A stretch of DNA of 64,000 bases from NCBI RefSeq assembly GCF_001945365.1, contig NZ_MSTQ01000024.1:20497-84496 (forward strand), in the 5' to 3' direction. This DNA comes from Pseudomonas reinekei. Its GTDB lineage: Bacteria > Pseudomonadota > Gammaproteobacteria > Pseudomonadales > Pseudomonadaceae. The translations under genes and the position numbers were made by a program. Each line of letters opens with the position of its first letter. Within the stretch, counting starts at the first letter, position 1. Under the pieces are notes generated by a model, which saw only the letters and a list, made by a program, of their open reading frames with translations, was not told where the DNA came from and made no database searches. Below, piece after piece: positions 1-9,059 of the stretch.

Positions 1-149
1 AACACCACCGAATTCTCGATGCCATCGCCGACCGTGACGGCGAGCTGGCCGAGTTGTTGATGCGCCGCCACATCGGCGCCTCCAAACGCAATATCGCCCG
101 TCATTACCAGGACGGCGTTAACCCGACAGCCAAACGAGGTGAGTCATGA
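1..149 (+). CDS. GntR-family regulator, C-terminal end (partial)
   Basis: The reading frame enters from the left edge and ends in TGA at 147-149. The last 48 residues (helical, with LAELLMRRHIGASK) look like the end of an FCD-type ligand-binding domain of a GntR repressor. The stop overlaps the prpB start codon, so the two are translationally coupled. A GntR regulator heading the prp operon is the usual Pseudomonas arrangement, and I infer it controls the operon in response to a 2-methylcitrate-cycle intermediate. The DNA-binding domain lies outside the window, so the family call leans on position. Confidence 0.7.
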   Translation, partial: HHRILDAIADRDGELAELLMRRHIGASKRNIARHYQDGVNPTAKRGES

Positions 150-1036
150 GTTCCAACAAGAGCACTCCAGGCCAGCGTTTCCGCGATGCGGTCGCCAGCG
201 AGCATCCATTGCAAGTGGTCGGCGCAATCAACGCCAACCACGCGCTGCTGGCCAAGCGCGCCGGTTTCAAGGCGATCTACCTCTCGGGTGGCGGGGTGGC
301 TGCCGGCTCCCTTGGCGTGCCGGATCTGGGCATCACTGGCCTGGATGACGTGCTGACGGACGTGCGCCGCATTACTGATGTTTGCGATTTGCCGCTGCTG
401 GTGGACGTGGACACCGGTTTCGGTTCCTCGGCGTTCAACGTTGCGCGCACCGTCAAGTCGATGATCAAGTTCGGCGCGGCGGCGATTCACATTGAAGACC
501 AGGTCGGCGCCAAGCGCTGCGGTCACCGTCCTAATAAAGAGATCGTCTCCCAGCAGGAAATGGTCGACCGTATCAAAGCAGCCGTCGATGCCCGCACCGA
601 TGACAGCTTCGTGATCATGGCCCGTACCGACGCCCTGGCGGTGGAAGGTCTGGAATCTGCCCTGGATCGCGCCGCAGCATGCATCGAGGCCGGTGCTGAC
701 ATGGTGTTCCCGGAAGCCATCACCGAACTGGACATGTACAAGCTGTTCGCCAGCCGCGTGAAAGCACCGATCCTGGCCAACATCACCGAATTCGGCGCGA
801 CGCCGCTGTACACCACCGAGCAACTCGCCGCGGCCGACGTGTCGCTGGTGCTGTACCCGCTGTCGGCCTTCCGTGCGATGAACAAGGCAGCGGAAAATGT
901 CTACACCGCGATCCGCCGCGACGGTACGCAACAGAACGTCATCGACACCATGCAGACTCGCATGGAGCTTTACGATCGCATCGACTACCACACCTTCGAG
1001 CAGAAGCTCGATGCGTTGTTTGCGGCGAAGAAGTAA
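146..1036 (+). CDS. prpB: 2-methylisocitrate lyase PrpB
   Basis: This 296-residue enzyme cleaves 2-methylisocitrate to pyruvate and succinate, the last step of the 2-methylcitrate cycle. It belongs to the isocitrate lyase/PEP mutase superfamily. The catalytic signature KRCGH is at residues 123-127, preceded by the acidic metal-binding stretch around IHIEDQ. Length is normal for the family. The start overlaps the end of the GntR gene (ATGA), which fixes the start. It is the first enzyme gene of the prpB-prpC-acnD-prpF-prpD cluster for propionate degradation in the cytoplasm. Confidence 0.97.
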   Translation: MSSNKSTPGQRFRDAVASEHPLQVVGAINANHALLAKRAGFKAIYLSGGGVAAGSLGVPDLGITGLDDVLTDVRRITDVCDLPLLVDVDTGFGSSAFNVARTVKSMIKFGAAAIHIEDQVGAKRCGHRPNKEIVSQQEMVDRIKAAVDARTDDSFVIMARTDALAVEGLESALDRAAACIEAGADMVFPEAITELDMYKLFASRVKAPILANITEFGATPLYTTEQLAAADVSLVLYPLSAFRAMNKAAENVYTAIRRDGTQQNVIDTMQTRMELYDRIDYHTFEQKLDALFAAKK

Positions 1037-1076
1037 GTCGAATAACTCCCTAATAAATTCAAGATTGGAGACAACA

Positions 1077-2204
1077 ATGGCCGAAGCAAAAGTACTCAGT
1101 GGCGCCGGGCTCCGTGGCCAGGTGGCCGGGCAAACCGCACTGTCCACCGTGGGCCAGTCGGGCGCAGGTCTGACCTATCGCGGCTACGACGTACGCGAAC
1201 TGGCGGCTGACGCACAGTTCGAAGAAGTCGCTTACCTGCTGCTGTACGGTGAACTGCCGAGCAAGGCGCAACTGAACGCCTACACCACAAAGCTGAGCAA
1301 GCTGCGCGACCTGCCGCAAGCGCTGAAAGAAGTGCTGGAGCGCATCCCCGCCGATGCTCACCCGATGGACGTGATGCGCACCGGCTGCTCATTCCTGGGC
1401 AACCTTGAGCCGGAGAACGACTTCTCCGAGCAGCACGACAAAACCGACCGTCTGCTGGCCGCGTTCCCGGCGATCATGACTTACTGGTATCGCTTCAGCC
1501 ACGAAGGCAAACGCATCGAGTGCGTGAGCGACGAGCCGTCCATCGGCGGCCACTTCCTGCACCTGTTGCACGGCAAGAAGCCGAGCGAGCTGCATGTCAA
1601 AGTGATGAACGTTTCGCTGATCCTCTACGCAGAGCATGAGTTCAACGCCTCGACCTTCACCGCACGTGTCTGCGCGTCGACCCTGTCCGACCTGTATTCG
1701 TGCATCACCGCGGCCATCGGTTCGCTGCGTGGTCCGCTGCACGGTGGCGCCAACGAAGCGGCGATGGAAATGATCGAGCGCTTCTCTTCGCCTGAAGAGG
1801 CAGTCGAGGGCACCCTCGGCATGCTGGCGCGCAAGGACAAGATCATGGGCTTTGGCCACGCGATCTATAAGGACAACGATCCGCGTAACGAGGTGATCAA
1901 GGGCTGGTCGAAGAAACTCGCCGACGAAGTGGGCGACAAGGTGTTGTTCCCGGTTTCCGAAGCCATCGACGCCACCATGTGGGAACAGAAAAAACTGTTC
2001 CCGAACGCCGACTTCTACCATGCCTCGGCGTACCACTTCATGGGTATCCCGACCAAGTTGTTCACGCCGATTTTCGTCTGCTCGCGCCTGACCGGCTGGG
2101 CGGCCCACGTCTACGAACAACGCGCCAACAACCGCATCATCCGCCCGAGCGCCGAGTACACCGGCGTCGAACAGCGCAAGTTCGTGCCAATCGAACAACG
2201 CTGA
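1077..2204 (+). CDS. prpC: 2-methylcitrate synthase PrpC
   Basis: This 375-residue citrate-synthase-family enzyme condenses propionyl-CoA with oxaloacetate to 2-methylcitrate. The family signature GFGHAIYKDNDPRN is present, with the catalytic His at residue 261, as are the upstream GGHFLHLLHG and RGPLHGGANEAAMEM blocks. The open frame extends upstream into prpB, but ATG 1077 is preceded by GGAG and gives the expected N-terminus MAEAKVLSGAGLRGQ. It lies 40 bp after prpB and is probably cotranscribed with it. Confidence 0.97.
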   Translation: MAEAKVLSGAGLRGQVAGQTALSTVGQSGAGLTYRGYDVRELAADAQFEEVAYLLLYGELPSKAQLNAYTTKLSKLRDLPQALKEVLERIPADAHPMDVMRTGCSFLGNLEPENDFSEQHDKTDRLLAAFPAIMTYWYRFSHEGKRIECVSDEPSIGGHFLHLLHGKKPSELHVKVMNVSLILYAEHEFNASTFTARVCASTLSDLYSCITAAIGSLRGPLHGGANEAAMEMIERFSSPEEAVEGTLGMLARKDKIMGFGHAIYKDNDPRNEVIKGWSKKLADEVGDKVLFPVSEAIDATMWEQKKLFPNADFYHASAYHFMGIPTKLFTPIFVCSRLTGWAAHVYEQRANNRIIRPSAEYTGVEQRKFVPIEQR

Positions 2205-2244
2205 ATGGTGAGCTGACCCGGCGCCGGAGAGCACCGATATACCC

Positions 2245-2334
2245 TGTGGGAGCGAGCCTGCTCGCGAAGACGGATTGACATTCAACATCAATGTTGACTG
2301 AGACACCGCATTCGCGAGCAGGCTCGCTCCCACA
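2245..2334. repeat. REPIN (paired inverted REP, type A)
   Basis: Two REP palindromes in inverted orientation, 2245-2268 and 2311-2334, share the core TGTGGGAGCGAGCCTGCTCG. They flank a spacer containing a short ATGTTGA/TCAACAT inverted repeat. The same element recurs at 11462-11551 and as a single copy at 8019. It sits between prpC and acnD and may act as a mRNA-stabilising hairpin. Confidence 0.85.
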
Positions 2335-2405
2335 GTGAGTGGTGCGAACTTCAAGTCTGGTACCAGGCCCACCCTTTGTATTTACCGTGACCCGAGTCCT
2401 GACCG

Positions 2406-5000
2406 ATGAACACAGAATTCCGCAAATCGCTGCCCGGCAGCCACCTGGATTACTTCGACGTCCGTGCGGCCGTCGAGGCCATTCAGCCCGGCGCCTACGA
2501 CACCCTGCCTTACACCTCTCGCGTGCTGGCGGAAAACCTTGTGCGTCGCTGTGACCCGGCCACGCTCACTGAATCCCTGAAGCAATTCATCGAGCGCAAG
2601 CGCGACCTCGACTTCCCGTGGTTCCCGGCCCGTGTGGTGTGCCACGATATTCTCGGCCAGACCGCACTGGTCGACCTCGCGGGCCTGCGTGACGCGATCG
2701 CCCTGCAAGGCGGCGATCCGGCGCAAGTCAACCCGGTGGTGCCGACGCAGTTGATCGTCGACCACTCCCTGGCCGTCGAGCGCGGCGGCTTCGATCCGAA
2801 AGCGTTCGAGAAGAACCGCGCGATCGAAGACCGCCGCAATGAAGACCGTTTCCACTTCATCAACTGGACCAAGAAGGCGTTCAAGAACGTCGACGTGATC
2901 CCGCCGGGCAACGGCATCATGCACCAGATCAACCTGGAGAAAATGTCTCCGGTGATCCAGGTGCGTGACGGCGTGGCGTTCCCTGATACTTGCGTCGGCA
3001 CCGACAGCCACACCCCGCACGTCGATGCGCTGGGCGTGATCGCCATTGGCGTCGGAGGTCTGGAAGCCGAGAGCGTGATGCTCGGCCGCGCATCGTGGAT
3101 GCGTCTGCCGGAAAGCGTCGGCGTCGAACTGACTGGCAAGCTGCAGCCGGGCATCACCGCCACCGACATGGTGCTGGCGCTGACCGAGTTCCTGCGCAAG
3201 CAAAAAGTGGTGGGTGCATGGCTGGAGTTCTTTGGTGAGGGCGCAGCAGCGCTGACTTTGGGCGACCGTGCGACCATTTCCAACATGGCCCCGGAATACG
3301 GTGCCACCGCGGCGATGTTCTACATCGACCAGCAGACCATCGACTACCTCAAGCTCACCGGCCGTGAAGACGAGCAGGTGCAGTTGGTCGAGAACTACGC
3401 CAAGACCACCGGCCTGTGGGCTGACAGTCTCAAAGGCGCGCAATACGAGCGCGGCCTGACGTTCGATTTGTCTTCGGTGGTGCGCAACATGGCCGGTCCG
3501 AGCAACCCGCACGCCCGTGTCGCGGTATCGGATCTCGCGGCCAAAGGTATCTCCGGCAAGTGGGAAAATGTGCCTGGCCAAATGCCTGACGGCGCGGTGA
3601 TCATCGCGGCCATCACCAGTTGCACCAACACCAGTAACCCGCGCAACGTGATCGCCGCTGGCCTGCTGGCGCGCAACGCCAACAAGCTGGGTCTGACCCG
3701 CAAGCCATGGGTCAAGTCGTCCCTGGCACCGGGCTCGAAAACCGTGGCACTGTACCTCGATGAAGCCGGCCTGACCCATGAGCTGGAACAGCTCGGTTTC
3801 GGTGTCGTGGCCTTCGCGTGCACCACTTGCAACGGCATGTCCGGCGCACTGGACCCGGTGATCCAGCAAGAGATCATCGACCGCGATCTGTACGCCACTG
3901 CCGTACTGTCCGGCAACCGTAACTTCGACGGCCGGATTCACCCGTACGCCAAGCAAGCGTTCCTCGCGTCGCCGCCATTGGTGGTCGCTTACGCCATCGC
4001 TGGCACCATCCGTTTCGACATCGAAAAAGATGTGCTGGGCGTGGTGGATGGCAAGGAAATCCGCCTGAAAGACATCTGGCCGAGCGACGAAGAAATTGAT
4101 GCTGTAGTGAAAGCCTCGGTGAAGCCTGAGCAGTTCCGTCAGGTCTACATCCCGATGTTCGCCATCCACGAAGACACCGGCCCGAAAGTCGCGCCGCTGT
4201 ACGACTGGCGCGAGATGAGCACCTACATCCGTCGTCCGCCGTACTGGGAAGGCGCATTGGCCGGTGCGCGTCCGCTCAAGGGCATGCGCCCGCTGGCGGT
4301 ACTGCCGGACAACATCACCACTGATCACCTGTCGCCATCCAATGCGATCATGCTTGACAGCGCCGCTGGCGAATACCTGGCGAAAATGGGCCTCCCGGAG
4401 GAGGACTTCAACTCTTACGCGACGCACCGTGGCGACCACCTCACTGCACAGCGCGCCACCTTCGCCAACCCGAAACTGTTCAACGAAATGGTTCTGGAGA
4501 ACGGCAAGGTCAAGCAGGGTTCCCTGGCTCGCGTGGAGCCGGAAGGTAAAGTCATGCGCATGTGGGAAGCCATTGAAACCTACATGGATCGCAAGCAGCC
4601 GCTGATCATCATCGCTGGTGCCGACTACGGGCAGGGCTCATCCCGCGACTGGGCTGCCAAAGGCGTACGCCTGGCCGGTGTCGAAGCGATTGCCGCCGAA
4701 GGTTTCGAGCGCATCCATCGCACCAATCTGGTGGGCATGGGCGTGTTGCCGCTGGAGTTCAAACCCGGCACCAACCGCCACACCCTGGCGATCGACGGCA
4801 GCGAAACCTACGACGTGATTGGCGAACGTACGCCACGCGCGGAGCTGACACTGGTGATCCATCGCAAGAACGGTGAACGCGTCGATGTGCCGGTGACCTG
4901 CCGTCTCGACACCGCCGAAGAAGTGTCGATCTACGAGGCCGGCGGCGTGTTGCAACGCTTCGCCCAGGACTTCCTCGAAGAATCGGCGGTAGCCGTTTAA
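2406..5000 (+). CDS. acnD: Fe/S-dependent 2-methylcitrate dehydratase AcnD
   Basis: This 864-residue aconitase-superfamily protein dehydrates 2-methylcitrate in the AcnD/PrpF branch. The three [4Fe-4S] ligands are readable: Cys406 in SCTNTSNPRN and Cys472/Cys475 in CTTCNGMSG. The swivel domain carries GADYGQGSSRDWAAKGVRL. The length is slightly shorter than AcnA, as expected for AcnD. It lies 201 bp after prpC, separated by a REPIN, and is followed by its partner prpF. Its product, a methylaconitate isomer, needs PrpF before use by the last enzymes. Confidence 0.95.
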   Translation: MNTEFRKSLPGSHLDYFDVRAAVEAIQPGAYDTLPYTSRVLAENLVRRCDPATLTESLKQFIERKRDLDFPWFPARVVCHDILGQTALVDLAGLRDAIALQGGDPAQVNPVVPTQLIVDHSLAVERGGFDPKAFEKNRAIEDRRNEDRFHFINWTKKAFKNVDVIPPGNGIMHQINLEKMSPVIQVRDGVAFPDTCVGTDSHTPHVDALGVIAIGVGGLEAESVMLGRASWMRLPESVGVELTGKLQPGITATDMVLALTEFLRKQKVVGAWLEFFGEGAAALTLGDRATISNMAPEYGATAAMFYIDQQTIDYLKLTGREDEQVQLVENYAKTTGLWADSLKGAQYERGLTFDLSSVVRNMAGPSNPHARVAVSDLAAKGISGKWENVPGQMPDGAVIIAAITSCTNTSNPRNVIAAGLLARNANKLGLTRKPWVKSSLAPGSKTVALYLDEAGLTHELEQLGFGVVAFACTTCNGMSGALDPVIQQEIIDRDLYATAVLSGNRNFDGRIHPYAKQAFLASPPLVVAYAIAGTIRFDIEKDVLGVVDGKEIRLKDIWPSDEEIDAVVKASVKPEQFRQVYIPMFAIHEDTGPKVAPLYDWREMSTYIRRPPYWEGALAGARPLKGMRPLAVLPDNITTDHLSPSNAIMLDSAAGEYLAKMGLPEEDFNSYATHRGDHLTAQRATFANPKLFNEMVLENGKVKQGSLARVEPEGKVMRMWEAIETYMDRKQPLIIIAGADYGQGSSRDWAAKGVRLAGVEAIAAEGFERIHRTNLVGMGVLPLEFKPGTNRHTLAIDGSETYDVIGERTPRAELTLVIHRKNGERVDVPVTCRLDTAEEVSIYEAGGVLQRFAQDFLEESAVAV

Positions 5001-5013
5001 CACTTGCTGCGCT

Positions 5014-5044
5014 GACACGGGACTTTGAGTCCCGTGTCTGTTTT
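5014..5044 (+). terminator. Perfect hairpin plus T-run between acnD and prpF
   Basis: An uninterrupted 11-bp stem (GACACGGGACT / AGTCCCGTGTC) with loop TTG is followed by TGTTTT. It looks like an intrinsic terminator placed inside the operon. Since prpF lies 24 bp further on with its own AAGGAG, it may cause partial termination or protect the 3' end of the acnD message. Confidence 0.65.
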
Positions 5045-5067
5045 CTAGCTAAGGAGTAAGCAACACC

Positions 5068-6258
5068 ATGGCTCATGCACCGCAAATCAAAATTCCAGCG
5101 ACTTACATGCGCGGCGGCACCAGTAAAGGCGTGTTCTTCAGCCTGAAGGATTTGCCAGAAGCCGCCCAGGTGCCCGGCCCGGCCCGCGATGCGTTGTTGT
5201 TGCGCGTGATTGGCAGCCCCGACCCGTACGACAAACAAATCGATGGCATGGGCGGCGCGACCTCCAGTACCAGCAAAACCGTGATCCTGTCGAAAAGCAT
5301 CAAGGCCGATCACGACGTCGATTACCTGTTCGGTCAGGTCTCGATCGATAAGCCTTTCGTGGACTGGAGCGGCAACTGCGGCAACTTGTCGGCGGCGGTC
5401 GGTTCGTTCGCGGTCAGCAATGGCCTGGTGGACGCCAGCCGCATCCCGCACAACGGCATTGCCGTGGTGCGCGTGTGGCAGGCCAACATCGGCAAGACCA
5501 TCATCGCCCACGTGCCGATCACCGAGGGTGAGGTGCAGGAAACCGGCGATTTCGAACTCGACGGCGTGACCTTTCCGGCGGCAGAAGTGCAGATCGAGTT
5601 CCTCGATCCGGCGGCGGACGAAGAAGGCGGTGGCGGTTCGATGTTCCCCACCGGCAACCTGGTGGACGACCTCGAAGTACCCGGTGTAGGCACTCTCAAG
5701 GCCACCATGATCAACGCCGGCATTCCGACGATTTTCGTCAATGCCGAAGACATCGGCTACAAGGGGACCGAACTGCAAGGCGCGATCAACGGTGATCCGA
5801 AAGCCTTGCTGATGTTCGAAACCATCCGCGCTTACGGCGCAGTGCGCATGGGCCTGATTGCCAATGTCGACGAAGCGGCCAAGCGTCAGCACACGCCGAA
5901 AGTGGCGTTCGTGGCCAAGCCTGCGGACTACGTATCGTCCAGCGGCAAAGCGGTTGGCGCCGGTGATGTCGATCTGCTGGTGCGTGCGTTGTCCATGGGC
6001 AAGCTGCACCACGCGATGATGGGCACGGCGGCTGTCGCCATCGGCACCGCGGCGGCGATTTCCGGCACCTTGGTCAACCTGGCTGCGGGCGGCGTAGAGC
6101 GCAACGCTGTGCGCTTCGGGCATCCGTCCGGCACCTTGCGCGTCGGCGCCGAAGCCAGCCAGGTCAACGGCGAATGGACCGTGAACAAAGCCATCATGAG
6201 CCGCAGTGCGCGGGTGTTGATGGAAGGGTTTGTGCGAGTGCCGGGTGATTCGTTCTGA
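5068..6258 (+). CDS. prpF: 2-methylaconitate cis-trans isomerase PrpF
   Basis: This 396-residue protein of the PrpF/diaminopimelate-epimerase-like fold isomerises the AcnD product to the 2-methylaconitate isomer accepted by the next enzyme. Family features are the N-terminal YMRGGTSKGVFF and GGATSSTSKTVIL, the NCGNLSAAVG segment and GHPSG near residues 350-356. A good AAGGAG precedes ATG 5068. PrpF is the standard accessory partner of AcnD; together they can replace PrpD. Confidence 0.96.
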   Translation: MAHAPQIKIPATYMRGGTSKGVFFSLKDLPEAAQVPGPARDALLLRVIGSPDPYDKQIDGMGGATSSTSKTVILSKSIKADHDVDYLFGQVSIDKPFVDWSGNCGNLSAAVGSFAVSNGLVDASRIPHNGIAVVRVWQANIGKTIIAHVPITEGEVQETGDFELDGVTFPAAEVQIEFLDPAADEEGGGGSMFPTGNLVDDLEVPGVGTLKATMINAGIPTIFVNAEDIGYKGTELQGAINGDPKALLMFETIRAYGAVRMGLIANVDEAAKRQHTPKVAFVAKPADYVSSSGKAVGAGDVDLLVRALSMGKLHHAMMGTAAVAIGTAAAISGTLVNLAAGGVERNAVRFGHPSGTLRVGAEASQVNGEWTVNKAIMSRSARVLMEGFVRVPGDSF

Positions 6259-6267
6259 TTCGCTCCC

Positions 6268-6334
6268 TGTAGGAACCGGCTTATTGGCGATAGCGTCCTT
6301 GAAATCGCCATCGCCAAGCAAGCCGGTTCCTACA
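6268..6334. repeat. REP palindrome (type B)
   Basis: TGTAGGAACCGGCTT at 6268 pairs with AAGCCGGTTCCTACA ending at 6334, with a further inner GGCGAT/ATCGCC palindrome. This is the TGTAGGA-type REP of fluorescent pseudomonads, different in sequence from the TGTGGGAGCGAG type. Confidence 0.8.
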
Positions 6335-6350
6335 GAAGACACCACCTCCT

Positions 6351-6440
6351 TGTAGGAGCTGGCTTGCCAGCGAAGAGGCCGTCAAATTCAACATCATTGT
6401 TTTGTGTGACACCGCTATCGCTGGCAAGCCAGCTCCTACA
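6351..6440. repeat. REPIN (type B, paired)
   Basis: TGTAGGAGCTGGCTTGCCAG at 6351-6370 is matched by its inverse CTGGCAAGCCAGCTCCTACA at 6421-6440. It abuts the previous palindrome, so the prpF-prpD gap is filled almost entirely by REP sequence. Confidence 0.85.
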
Positions 6441-6452
6441 GGTGAATCGAAC

Positions 6453-7937
6453 ATGAGCGCCAACGTCGACCTGAACAACCGTCCTGACTACGACAAGGTC
6501 CTGCAGGACATTGCCGATTACGTACTCAACTACAAGGTCGAATCCAAAGAGGTGCTGGAGACCGCGCGCAACTGTCTGGTCGATACCTTGGGTTGCGGCC
6601 TGTTGGCCTTGCGTTTTCCCGAGTGCACCAAGCATTTGGGGCCTGTGGTCGAAGGCACCGTCGTGCCGTTCGGTGCCCGCGTGCCCGGCACCAGTTACCG
6701 GCTCGATCCGGTGAAGGCGGCGTGGGACATCGGTTGCATCGTGCGCTGGCTCGATTACAACGACACCTGGCTCGCCGCCGAATGGGGGCACCCGTCGGAT
6801 AACCTCGGCGGCATTCTCGCGGTGGCCGACCATTTATCACAAAAGCGCCTGGCCAATGGCGAAGCACCGCTGACTGTTCGTATAGTTCTTGAAGCGATGA
6901 TCATGGCCCACGAGATTCAAGGCGTGATCGCCCTGGAGAACTCGTTCAACCGCGTCGGCCTCGATCACGTCATTTTGGTGAAAGTCGCCTCGACGGCCGT
7001 GACGGCGAAACTGATGGGCGCCAATCGCGAGCAGTTGTTGTCGGCGATATCTCACGCCTTTGCAGATGGTCAGGCACTGCGCACGTACCGGCATGCACCG
7101 AATGCCGGTTCGCTTAAATCCTGGGCGGCGGGGGATGCGTCCAGTCGTGGTGTGCGCCTGGCGGACATGGCGATGCGCGGGGAGATGGGTATTGCGGGTG
7201 TTTTGAGTGCCAAACAATGGGGTTTTTACGACGTGTTGTTCAGCCACACCAACAATGATCTGGCGCTAAAACCCGAAGACAAGCGGGCATTCAGTTTTTC
7301 CCGCACGTACGGCAGTTACGTGATGGAAAACGTGTTGTTCAAAATCAGTTTCCCCGCCGAGTTCCATGCGCAAACGGCGTGTGAAGCGGCAGTCACCTTG
7401 CATCCGCAGGTGCGCAATCGCCTGCACGAAATCGACAGGATCGTGATCACCACCCATGAGTCGGCGATTCGCATCATTTCCAAGGTGGGCCCGTTGGCCA
7501 ATGCCGCTGATCGCGATCATTGCATCCAGTACATGACCGCTGTGCCGTTGGCTTTCGGCAATCTGGTGGCCGAGTATTACGAGGACGATTTCCACAAGGC
7601 GCATCCGATCATCGATGTGCTGCGCGACAAGATGGTGATTGTCGAGGATCCGCGATTCACCCGTGAATATCTGGAGCCCGATAAACGCTCGATTGCCAAC
7701 GCGGTGCAGGTGTTTTTCAAGGGTGGGACCCGCACCGAGAATGTGGTGGTGGAGTATCCGATTGGGCATCGGCGGCGCCGTGCCGAGGGTATTCCTCTGT
7801 TGGAAGAGAAATTCAAGGCGAACCTGCTGACACGATTCACCGGGCAACGCAGTGGGGAGATTTTTGAGTTGTGCAAGGATCAGCGGAAGCTTGAAGCGAC
7901 CGCAGTGAATCGGTTTGTGGATTTGTTTGTTATCTAG
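6453..7937 (+). CDS. prpD: 2-methylcitrate dehydratase PrpD
   Basis: This 494-residue MmgE/PrpD-family protein is the iron-independent 2-methylcitrate dehydratase. It shows the family blocks DTLGCGLLAL, DYNDTWLAAEWGHPSDNLG and SLKSWAAGDASSRGVRLA. ATG 6453 matches the usual N-terminus MSANVDLNNRPDYD; the upstream extension of the frame reads through a REP and is rejected. The operon thus holds both dehydratase routes (AcnD+PrpF and PrpD), which is common in Pseudomonas. Confidence 0.95.
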   Translation: MSANVDLNNRPDYDKVLQDIADYVLNYKVESKEVLETARNCLVDTLGCGLLALRFPECTKHLGPVVEGTVVPFGARVPGTSYRLDPVKAAWDIGCIVRWLDYNDTWLAAEWGHPSDNLGGILAVADHLSQKRLANGEAPLTVRIVLEAMIMAHEIQGVIALENSFNRVGLDHVILVKVASTAVTAKLMGANREQLLSAISHAFADGQALRTYRHAPNAGSLKSWAAGDASSRGVRLADMAMRGEMGIAGVLSAKQWGFYDVLFSHTNNDLALKPEDKRAFSFSRTYGSYVMENVLFKISFPAEFHAQTACEAAVTLHPQVRNRLHEIDRIVITTHESAIRIISKVGPLANAADRDHCIQYMTAVPLAFGNLVAEYYEDDFHKAHPIIDVLRDKMVIVEDPRFTREYLEPDKRSIANAVQVFFKGGTRTENVVVEYPIGHRRRRAEGIPLLEEKFKANLLTRFTGQRSGEIFELCKDQRKLEATAVNRFVDLFVI

Positions 7938-7958
7938 GAGATCGCGTTATCGTTCATC

Positions 7959-7984
7959 GCGGGCAAGCCCGCACAGGGTTTTGT
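7959..7984 (+). terminator. Hairpin after prpD
   Basis: GCGGGC-AA-GCCCGC at 7959-7972 is followed by a short spacer and a T-rich stretch (GGTTTTGTTTT). It may terminate the prp transcript or be a solitary REP half-site. Confidence 0.4.
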
Positions 7985-8018
7985 TTTGAATGCAAAATCT
8001 GCATACATCAGATAACCC

Positions 8019-8041
8019 TGTGGGAGCGAGCCTGCTCGCGA
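8019..8041. repeat. Single REP (type A)
   Basis: A single TGTGGGAGCGAGCCTGCTCG palindrome lies in the convergent prpD-ppsR gap. It has the same core as the REPINs at 2245 and 11462. Confidence 0.75.
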
Positions 8042-8066
8042 TGAGGCCGGAACAGGCAATAAGGAC

Positions 8067-8885
8067 TTACTTGAAGCGCCGTTCCACACCTTTTTCCACA
8101 AGGATTTTCGCGGAGATTTCTTCCACCGAAAAATGCGTGGAATTGATATGCGGGATGTTCTCGCGGCGGAACAGGTTTTCCACCTCGCGCACTTCAAACT
8201 CGCACTGGGCGTAACTCGAATAGCGGCTGTTGGGCTTGCGCTCGTTGCGGATCGCGGTGAGACGGTCGGGGTCGATGGTCAGGCCGAACAGCTTGTGTTG
8301 ATGGGCGCGCAGGGCGTTTGGCAGTTGCAGGCGCTCCATGTCGTCCTCTGTCAGCGGGTAGTTGGCCGCGCGGATGCCGAATTGCATGGCCATGTACAGG
8401 CACGTCGGTGTCTTACCACATCGCGACACGCCCACTAGTATCAGGTCGGCCTTGTCGTAATAGTGCGTGCGGGCGCCGTCGTCGTTGTCGAGGGCGAAGT
8501 TAACGGCTTCGATACGCTCCATGTAATTGGAACTGGTACCGATGGAGTGGGATTTGCCCACGGTATAGGAAGAATGCTCGGTCAGTTCCTGTTCAAGGGG
8601 TGCCAGGAACGTCGAGAAAATGTCGATCATGAAACCATTCGAGGTAGCGAGAATCTCACGAATGTCCTGATTGACGATGGTGTCGAAGATAATCGGACGA
8701 AAGCCGTCGGTTTCGGCGGCTTTGTTGATTTGTTGTACCATGGCCCGCGCTTTGTCCACGTTGTCGATGTACGGCCGCGTGACTTTGCTGAAGGTAATGT
8801 TTTCGAACTGCGCCAGGAGGCTTTGACCCAGGGTTTCGGCGGTAATGCCGGTGCCATCGGAGATAAAGAAAGCAGATCGTTTCAT
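8067..8885 (-). CDS. ppsR: PEP synthase regulatory kinase/phosphorylase PpsR
   Basis: This 272-residue protein of the bifunctional Ser/Thr kinase-pyrophosphorylase family (DUF299) inactivates PEP synthase by ADP-dependent phosphorylation and reactivates it by Pi-dependent dephosphorylation. The nucleotide-binding motif GVSRCGKTPT has its Lys at residue 158. The start MKRSAFFISDGTG has AAGGTG just upstream, so the longer frame is not needed. It is divergent from its target ppsA with 174 bp between them, the usual arrangement. Confidence 0.95.
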   Translation of the reverse strand: MKRSAFFISDGTGITAETLGQSLLAQFENITFSKVTRPYIDNVDKARAMVQQINKAAETDGFRPIIFDTIVNQDIREILATSNGFMIDIFSTFLAPLEQELTEHSSYTVGKSHSIGTSSNYMERIEAVNFALDNDDGARTHYYDKADLILVGVSRCGKTPTCLYMAMQFGIRAANYPLTEDDMERLQLPNALRAHQHKLFGLTIDPDRLTAIRNERKPNSRYSSYAQCEFEVREVENLFRRENIPHINSTHFSVEEISAKILVEKGVERRFK

Positions 8886-9059
8886 TTGCACCTTGGGCCT
8901 TAAGCTAGTGACGAATCTTGGATATGATAGGCGCGATTTGTCGGCCGCCATTGGCCCGCATTCTCACTTATTTTCCAGGTCCAGGCCATATAGCCGGCAA
9001 ATGCCCATTCAAGCAGCCGGTTTCTGAGCTTTTCCAACACAGTTAGTGGAGAGATCACC

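Noticed and set aside
2382..4439. 685-codon open frame antisense to acnD
   Set aside because: It mirrors the acnD codon pattern, is His/Arg/Val-rich without any domain, and has no start signal; it is a GC-driven shadow.
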